Under the pieces are notes generated by a model, which saw nothing but the letters and a program-made list of their open reading frames with translations, was not told the DNA's origin and ran no database searches. DNA of 64,000 bases from Alphaproteobacteria bacterium (GTDB lineage: Bacteria; Pseudomonadota; Alphaproteobacteria; RF32; CAG-239), in NCBI GenBank assembly GCA_017528205.1, contig JAFXPE010000023.1:1-64000 (forward strand). Reading direction: 5' to 3'. Position numbers and translations under genes: made by a program. Numbering within the stretch: the first letter of the stretch is position 1; the number at the start of each line of letters is the position of its first letter. Of the stretch, positions 59,592-64,000 are shown piece by piece.

Positions 59592-59727
59592 CACATCGGG
59601 TACCAAATGTCAAGAATTTTCTTATTTATTATAATAATTTTATTATACAATTGAGGATTCATTTATTAAATTTTAAATAGTTGCGAGTAAAATATGCAAA
59701 AGTTTGAGGTTTATTCGGTGAAGCATA

Positions 59728-60489
59728 ATGGTATACATTGCCGCCAATTTAGATGCGCATAAGCATTGTTTTTTTGATGCCGCGGGGGGAGTTTCCGGCG
59801 GCAAATACATGTCGCTGAACACCAATTTGAGCAGTCGGGATAATCCGGAGGCAATACGGCGTAATTTTGAGATAATTGCCGCACGATTCGGTAAAAAAAC
59901 AACCGATATGGTGACTGTTCGGCAAAGTGTTACGGATAAAGCGATATATGCCGACGGTCCCACTTGGTTTCAAATTGCGGCCGACGGTGCGGTTACCACG
60001 GATAAATCTTTGTTGCTCGGAATAAAAACGGCGGATTGCGCACCGGTTTTGCTGGCTGATTATAAACACGGCGTAATCGGCGCGGCTCATGCCGGTTGGC
60101 GCGGGGCTTATAAAGGAATTGTCGATAATGTTGTGGCCATAATGCTGGAACACGGGGCGCAAAAAGAAAATATTGCCGCCGCCATCGGACCGTGTATGCA
60201 ACAACCGTCGTTTGCGGTGCAAAACGATATGCGGCAGGAATTGTTACAAGTTTCCGAGGATAATGCCAAGTTTTTTGAAAGCGGCACCGACGGAGTGCAT
60301 TTTTATTTTGATTTAAGCGGTTATGTCGAAGACAGATTGCGCCGCATCGGAATTGAAAATATCACCAACAGCCGGATAGATACTTATCCGCCGGAAAACG
60401 GCTATTTCAGCTATCGCCGCAACACGCATCTGAATTTGATTTCCGTGCCGAAAGATTATCCCACCCAATATTCGTGTATTCAACTTTAG
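59728..60489 (+). CDS. pgeF: Purine nucleoside phosphorylase/polyphenol oxidase family (YfiH, PgeF), 253 aa
   Basis: Metal-binding residues of the YfiH/laccase-domain family: TADCAPVLLAD, GAAHAGWRGAYKGIVDNVVA and GPCMQQPSF. N-terminus DAAGGVSGGKYMSLNTNLSS is the typical substrate-loop start (GGvS.g.y.slN). It is credited with editing wrong muropeptides and with purine-nucleoside phosphorolysis. The next gene, an amidase, starts 9 bp downstream, so both fit peptidoglycan recycling. Confidence 0.92.
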   Translation: MVYIAANLDAHKHCFFDAAGGVSGGKYMSLNTNLSSRDNPEAIRRNFEIIAARFGKKTTDMVTVRQSVTDKAIYADGPTWFQIAADGAVTTDKSLLLGIKTADCAPVLLADYKHGVIGAAHAGWRGAYKGIVDNVVAIMLEHGAQKENIAAAIGPCMQQPSFAVQNDMRQELLQVSEDNAKFFESGTDGVHFYFDLSGYVEDRLRRIGIENITNSRIDTYPPENGYFSYRRNTHLNLISVPKDYPTQYSCIQL

Positions 60490-60497
60490 GAAAAAAT

Positions 60498-61229
60498 ATG
60501 AGCATAATTATTCGACAATTTTTACCGTATTTTGATGAGCGTCCGCAACAACCGCAAGAAATTAAAGCCTTGGTGTTGCATTGCAGCGCATATTCGGCGC
60601 CGGATATGATAAAAGTTTTAGAGGAGCGGGAATTGAGCTCGCATTATATTATTGATACCGAGGGCAAAATATATCAGCTGGTTCCCGAAAAAAAACGCGC
60701 TTGGCACGCCGGACAAAGCTGGTGGCGCGGAATGCATATGCTCAATCAATATTCGGTGGGCATTGAGCTGAGCTCGCCGGATATGGGGCAGAGCGATTAT
60801 GCCGCAAAGCAAATCAGAACCTTGCTTAAACTGAGCCGGCAGATTATTCGCCATTATCAAATTCCGGTAACCAATGTGGTGGCTCATTCCGATATTGCAC
60901 CAACGCGCAAACCCGATCCCGGCAAAAGCTTTCCGTGGCAATATTTGGCTACCAAAGGAGTAGGACTTTGGTATGATTTGAGCGATGCCGCAAAAGTTGC
61001 GGAAAATGACGTGCCAACGCTGTTGCAACGCATCGGTTATGACACAAATAATCTAGCGGCGGCAAGCTATGCGTTTTGTCGGCATTTTGTGCCGCAGGCC
61101 GTTTCTGAGATTGCCGATATAAAAAGTTTGGAAGAAAATGTTTTTCCGCCCGATTTTGTTTTGCCGGACGAATATCTGTCGATTTTAAAGGCTTGCGCTT
61201 ATCGCTATGGATTAAAGCGCGGCGGCTAA
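60498..61229 (+). CDS. N-acetylmuramoyl-L-alanine amidase, AmpD-like, 243 aa
   Basis: Amidase_2 domain: LVLHCSAYSAPDM (first Zn His), SHYIIDTEGKIYQLVPEKKR, AWHAGQSWWRG, VGIELSSPDMG and NVVAHSDIAPTRKPDPGKSF with second His and the Asp/Lys pair. C-terminal ~70-residue helical tail as in AmiD/AmpD relatives. It removes peptides from anhydro-muropeptides. Start at 60498 follows AGGAAAAAAT. Its last 18 bp overlap the convergent esterase gene. Confidence 0.87.
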   Translation: MSIIIRQFLPYFDERPQQPQEIKALVLHCSAYSAPDMIKVLEERELSSHYIIDTEGKIYQLVPEKKRAWHAGQSWWRGMHMLNQYSVGIELSSPDMGQSDYAAKQIRTLLKLSRQIIRHYQIPVTNVVAHSDIAPTRKPDPGKSFPWQYLATKGVGLWYDLSDAAKVAENDVPTLLQRIGYDTNNLAAASYAFCRHFVPQAVSEIADIKSLEENVFPPDFVLPDEYLSILKACAYRYGLKRGG

Positions 61230-61907
61230 ATTTATTATTTCGGACGCGGTGCGGATTTCTTCTTCATTCATTTTGTGGGCTAAGCCGGGATAAATTTTTA
61301 CTCCGACCGGAACTTTTTGTTTAACAAGCCAATCCGCGCTGAAAGGCAGGGTTTTGAACTGTACTTTCAAATCGTCTTTGCCGTGAAATAAATACATTTG
61401 CGGCCGTGAATTTATTTTTGCTGCCAGCATATCGGCACCCGCTACCAATCCGGAAAACACGAAGGCTCCTCCCAAAGTTGCATAGCGGGAAAGCGCCGCA
61501 TAAACGGTCAGCATTGCCCCTTGTGAAAAACCACACAAAAAAGTATGCGCATCATCAACTTCATATTTTTCTTGCATTTCGTTAATGAAAAAATTTATCA
61601 ATTGTGCGCAAAGGTCAATATCAGCACCGGTTTTGTTATAAATGGCGAAAATTTCTTCGGGCGTTGTTTGCGGCAAGGCGCGAATGTTGTCCGGATCATA
61701 TTTCATCATACCGAACCATTGTAGTTTTTGCGGATTTTTATCGCTTGTTTCCGGCGCGTGAGGCACAATAAAAATGGCGTTGCGCAGATATTTTTTGAAC
61801 CAGTCCAAGGCATATTGATGATCGGCCACGGTTCCGTTGTAGCCGTGTAAAAAAATCACCAAATTACGAGGGGTTGCTCCCAATATATCTGTTTCGTATT
61901 TAAGCAT
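61212..61907 (-). CDS. Phospholipase/carboxylesterase family alpha/beta hydrolase, 231 aa
   Basis: Oxyanion-hole motif VIFLHGYNGTVADH, nucleophile elbow GFSQGAML, Asp in FHGKDDLKVQFK, His in LAHKMNEEE. The family (YpfH/EstB-like) hydrolyses short-chain esters. Cytoplasmic. The 3' end overlaps the amidase gene on the opposite strand. Confidence 0.88.
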   Translation of the reverse strand: MLKYETDILGATPRNLVIFLHGYNGTVADHQYALDWFKKYLRNAIFIVPHAPETSDKNPQKLQWFGMMKYDPDNIRALPQTTPEEIFAIYNKTGADIDLCAQLINFFINEMQEKYEVDDAHTFLCGFSQGAMLTVYAALSRYATLGGAFVFSGLVAGADMLAAKINSRPQMYLFHGKDDLKVQFKTLPFSADWLVKQKVPVGVKIYPGLAHKMNEEEIRTASEIINLAAAL

Positions 61908-61958
61908 ATCAACCTCATCGGCAATATTATACGCGAATTATGTTAAAAAAACGTTCAT

Positions 61959-61993
61959 AAAAAAACACCTCCGAACAAAATGTTCGAAGGCGC
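61959..61993 (-). terminator. Terminator of the 54-aa gene
   Basis: CACCTCCGAACA (61966-61977) pairs with TGTTCG-AGG-G (61981-61992); T-run on the minus strand. Confidence 0.77.
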
Positions 61994-62001
61994 TTGAAAA
62001 G

Positions 62002-62166
62002 TTACAGGCTGTCGCCCAAATCTTCAGTACGTTTACGCGGCGGATTTTGGTCTGCAAACGGGTCATTATCGGCAACACCATTCTTGCGTCGCGTACGATT
62101 TTTACCTAGAAAATCATCAGTATCCGGCAACGGATGCTTCTTTTGGGGTTCTATTGCTCTTTTCAT
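62002..62166 (-). CDS. Small disordered protein, 54 aa
   Basis: ATG at 62166, stop at 62002-62004. It reads MKRAIEPQKKHPLPDTDDFL, with basic clusters (KNRTRRKNG, PPRKRTEDLG). Highly charged and probably disordered. A dedicated terminator just after it supports expression. Unknown function. Confidence 0.5.
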   Translation of the reverse strand: MKRAIEPQKKHPLPDTDDFLGKNRTRRKNGVADNDPFADQNPPRKRTEDLGDSL

Positions 62167-62192
62167 ATAATTGGTTGTGTATTTTCACTTGA

Positions 62193-62224
62193 AAGGCACT
62201 TTCCCTCTTTAGGGAAAGCGCCTT
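62193..62224 (-). terminator. Hairpin after the lipoprotein gene
   Basis: AAGGCACTTTCCC (62193-62205) pairs with GGGAAAGCGCCTT (62212-62224). Confidence 0.65.
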
Positions 62225-62234
62225 CGGGTTAAAA

Positions 62235-62912
62235 TCAGAGTTGCCACTTCACCTCAACAACGCCAACGTCACCGGTGAGCTTCAGCGCCTTAATCTGCTT
62301 TTCCAGGGCTTTGCTCGAGGTATTGTAGCGTTGTCCGTCGGTAACGCCGTCTTTGTCATACATGGCCCAGCCGGACTTATCTTTCACCAACACGGCCAGC
62401 TTGTCGCCGTTCTTGACGATGAAGATCTTGTCGAATTTGCGCGGAGCCAATCCGTTGTGAGCGGTTGTGGCGGCACCCCATTTCCCATCATCATTGAGGA
62501 AGACGATATCGCCAAAAAGTCTCACATCGGTAAATGGGCCGACAACGTTCGAGGTTCCCTTCTGCCACAGGCGTACCTTGCCGGGGCTGTAGACGTAGAA
62601 GAAGTCACCCTCTGCCGGAGCGATGGAGTCGATGATTGCGCTGAACGCGGCATAGCCCTTCGCCACCACGGTAGTCTCGTTGTCCTTCACGGCCAAAATG
62701 GCATCATACTCGGAAGCCGCTTCAATCTTGTCATACTCCGGAGCTAAAATGGCGTGGGTACCTTCCTTGAGGCCAAACTTGCCATTCTGTTCCGATAACT
62801 CGTAATCGCCGATCTTCTGCGCTTCCTTTTTCTGGTCACACGAAGTGAACACACTCATTGCTGCAACAAACAGAGCTGCAAACAATACACCGAAAAATAA
62901 TTTCTGTTTCAT
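62235..62912 (-). CDS. WG-repeat-like lipoprotein, 225 aa
   Basis: Signal MKQKLFFGVLFAALFVAAMS ... TSCDQ with a lipobox Cys, then short beta repeats (QNGKFGLKEGTHAILAPEYD, DDGKWGAATTAHNGLAPRKF, KDKSGWAMYDKDGV) of the WG type. Codon usage and GC content are higher than those of neighbours. Such lipoproteins are frequent in Bacteroidota, so transfer is possible. Probably faces the periplasm or the surface. Confidence 0.7.
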   Translation of the reverse strand: MKQKLFFGVLFAALFVAAMSVFTSCDQKKEAQKIGDYELSEQNGKFGLKEGTHAILAPEYDKIEAASEYDAILAVKDNETTVVAKGYAAFSAIIDSIAPAEGDFFYVYSPGKVRLWQKGTSNVVGPFTDVRLFGDIVFLNDDGKWGAATTAHNGLAPRKFDKIFIVKNGDKLAVLVKDKSGWAMYDKDGVTDGQRYNTSSKALEKQIKALKLTGDVGVVEVKWQL

Positions 62913-63108
62913 AAGCTTTGATTTTTGATTTGTGAAAAACTATGAATAACGCACACTAATAGGAATAATCACTCTAAGCAACGACCAAAGTAGCTTATTT
63001 TGAAAATTTTGTCAATAATAAAATAAAAATTTGTGTAAAAAAATGCCGTTGTTGCAAAAAAGACTTGATTTGTTAAAAATATTATACTAATTGTATGTTG
63101 TTTTGAAT

Positions 63109-63194
63109 GCGGCCATGGCGGAATTGGTAGACGCGTAACGTTGAGGTCGTTATGAGCTAAGCTCGTGGAAGTTCAAGTCTTCTTGGCCGCACCA
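63109..63194 (+). tRNA. tRNA-Leu (anticodon GAG)
   Basis: Acceptor GCGGCCA pairs with TGGCCGC, discriminator A, CCA encoded. Anticodon loop reads GTTGAGGTC with anticodon GAG; a long variable arm follows (86 nt), as expected for Leu. Confidence 0.95.
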
Positions 63195-63271
63195 AACAGG
63201 TTTTAATTTTTTTGCCCGATTGGCTCGGGTGTCAGGTTTTAGCAAAATGTAACCCTATCGGAGAGCTTAAT

Positions 63272-64000
63272 ATGCTGCGCATTTACAAAACAGAAGACGG
63301 CGGAAAACTGGTTAAGCTCAAAAAATTCAGCAGGGTAGCGCAATCTTGGTTTAGTTTGATAAATCCGACAAGTGCCGAAATCAGTAAGGTTTCGTCGCTG
63401 TTGAAGGTCGATTCGGATATTTTGCGCAACTCTTTGGATGCCGATGAACGTTCGCGGGTTGAGCTGGACGAGGGGATTTTTTCTACCATTGTTAACTTGC
63501 CGCTGTTGGACGAGGAGGGCAATTTTGATACCTTGCCGTGCGGTTTGGTTTTCAGCGGTGAAAACTTTTTGACCATTTGTTCCAAAGATAACCGCATTAT
63601 CAGCTCGTTTAACAAAAACACGGCCAAGTCGTTTGATACACGCGAACGCACCAAGTTTATGCTCTCTATTTTGTATAAAATTACCCAGTTTTATTTGCGC
63701 TATTTGGCGATTATCAACCGCAAGACCGAGCATATTGAAGATGCCTTAAAACAAACCACGCACAACGAAGAGCTGTTTCAGCTGATGGAAATTCAAAAAT
63801 CACTCGTGTACTTTACAACCGCTTTGCGCGATAATCAGTTGGTGCTCGAAAAAATTCTGCGCATGACCAAATCTCCGGCCAGCTCGAAGCTCTTGGCCTT
63901 TACCGAAGACGATACCGATTTGCTGGAGGACGTTATCGTTGAAAACAAGCAGGCTATTGAAATGGTGGATATGCACCGCTCGATTTTAGAGGGGATGATG
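63272..64000 (+). CDS. CorA-family metal ion transporter, N-terminal part (243 codons, runs off the window)
   Basis: The protein begins MLRIYKTEDGGKLVKLKKFS and has the CorA cytoplasmic domain: WFSLINPTSAEISKVSSLLK (typical 'Wi.l..pt.eE...'), ERSRVELDEGIFSTIVNLPL, LTICSKDN and the long helical stalk (YLAIINRKTEHIEDALKQTT, LVLEKILRMTK). The membrane segments with GMN lie beyond 64000. Likely imports Mg2+ or related cations. Start follows GGAGAGCTTAAT. Confidence 0.88.
   Translation, partial: MLRIYKTEDGGKLVKLKKFSRVAQSWFSLINPTSAEISKVSSLLKVDSDILRNSLDADERSRVELDEGIFSTIVNLPLLDEEGNFDTLPCGLVFSGENFLTICSKDNRIISSFNKNTAKSFDTRERTKFMLSILYKITQFYLRYLAIINRKTEHIEDALKQTTHNEELFQLMEIQKSLVYFTTALRDNQLVLEKILRMTKSPASSKLLAFTEDDTDLLEDVIVENKQAIEMVDMHRSILEGMM

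Noticed and set aside
1-64000. CRISPR array or complete insertion sequence
   Set aside because: I saw no regularly spaced repeats and no DDE or HUH transposase in the window.

Overview
The window looks like part of the chromosome of an AT-rich, host-associated (probably gut) alphaproteobacterium. This is inferred from the housekeeping genes (rplM-rpsI, pheA, rnd next to aspS, pgeF, an AmpD-type amidase, an rlhA-like U32 protein, CorA), the low-GC codon usage and the many ankyrin and small exported proteins. The species cannot be named from sequence alone.

Layout. (1) 1-5464 is a small genomic island: ankyrin-repeat proteins, DUF3768-like and DUF1737-like proteins, a short tyrosine recombinase, a GNAT acetyltransferase and a large tyrosine integrase whose start lies next to the prophage. 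(2) 5465-33609 is an apparently complete ~28.1 kb prophage of short-tailed (podovirus) type. The leftward operon carries, in order of transcription, a Cro-like regulator, a coiled-coil membrane protein, a DNA methyltransferase, a VRR-NUC nuclease, replication proteins, a RinA-like protein, small and large terminase, a GroES co-chaperonin, portal, scaffold, coat, tail adaptors, a GNAT enzyme, three ejection-type proteins, a tail fibre, lysis genes and two genes beyond a strong terminator. The rightward operon carries a CI/LexA-like repressor, a Sak4-like ATPase with a PD-(D/E)XK nuclease, coiled-coil proteins, a Dam-type methyltransferase interrupted at a run of ten G, an XRE regulator, an ASCH protein and a large serine recombinase. 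Two early promoters with nearly the same sequence flank the repressor. (3) 33646-33720 is tRNA-Gln(TTG), just outside the right attachment site. (4) 33.9-64 kb is chromosomal: three tandem GT2 glycosyltransferases, ribosomal genes, metabolic and envelope genes, a candidate structured RNA (47475-47670), a MITE-like repeat, tRNA-Leu(GAG) and a truncated CorA gene.

The most interesting observation is at the prophage ends. A 12-bp direct repeat (GCTGTAAAAACA) occurs at 5465-5476 and 33598-33609. In the right copy it lies inside the serine recombinase gene. Joining the right copy to the left copy, as in the circular phage, keeps the reading frame open and gives the recombinase a different 45-residue C-terminus that ends at 5613. 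So attP appears to lie inside the integrase gene, and integration swaps the integrase tail for one encoded by host DNA, mostly antisense to tRNA-Gln. Removing the prophage in silico also restores a tRNA-Gln - terminator - tyrosine integrase arrangement, which suggests two elements stacked at one tRNA.
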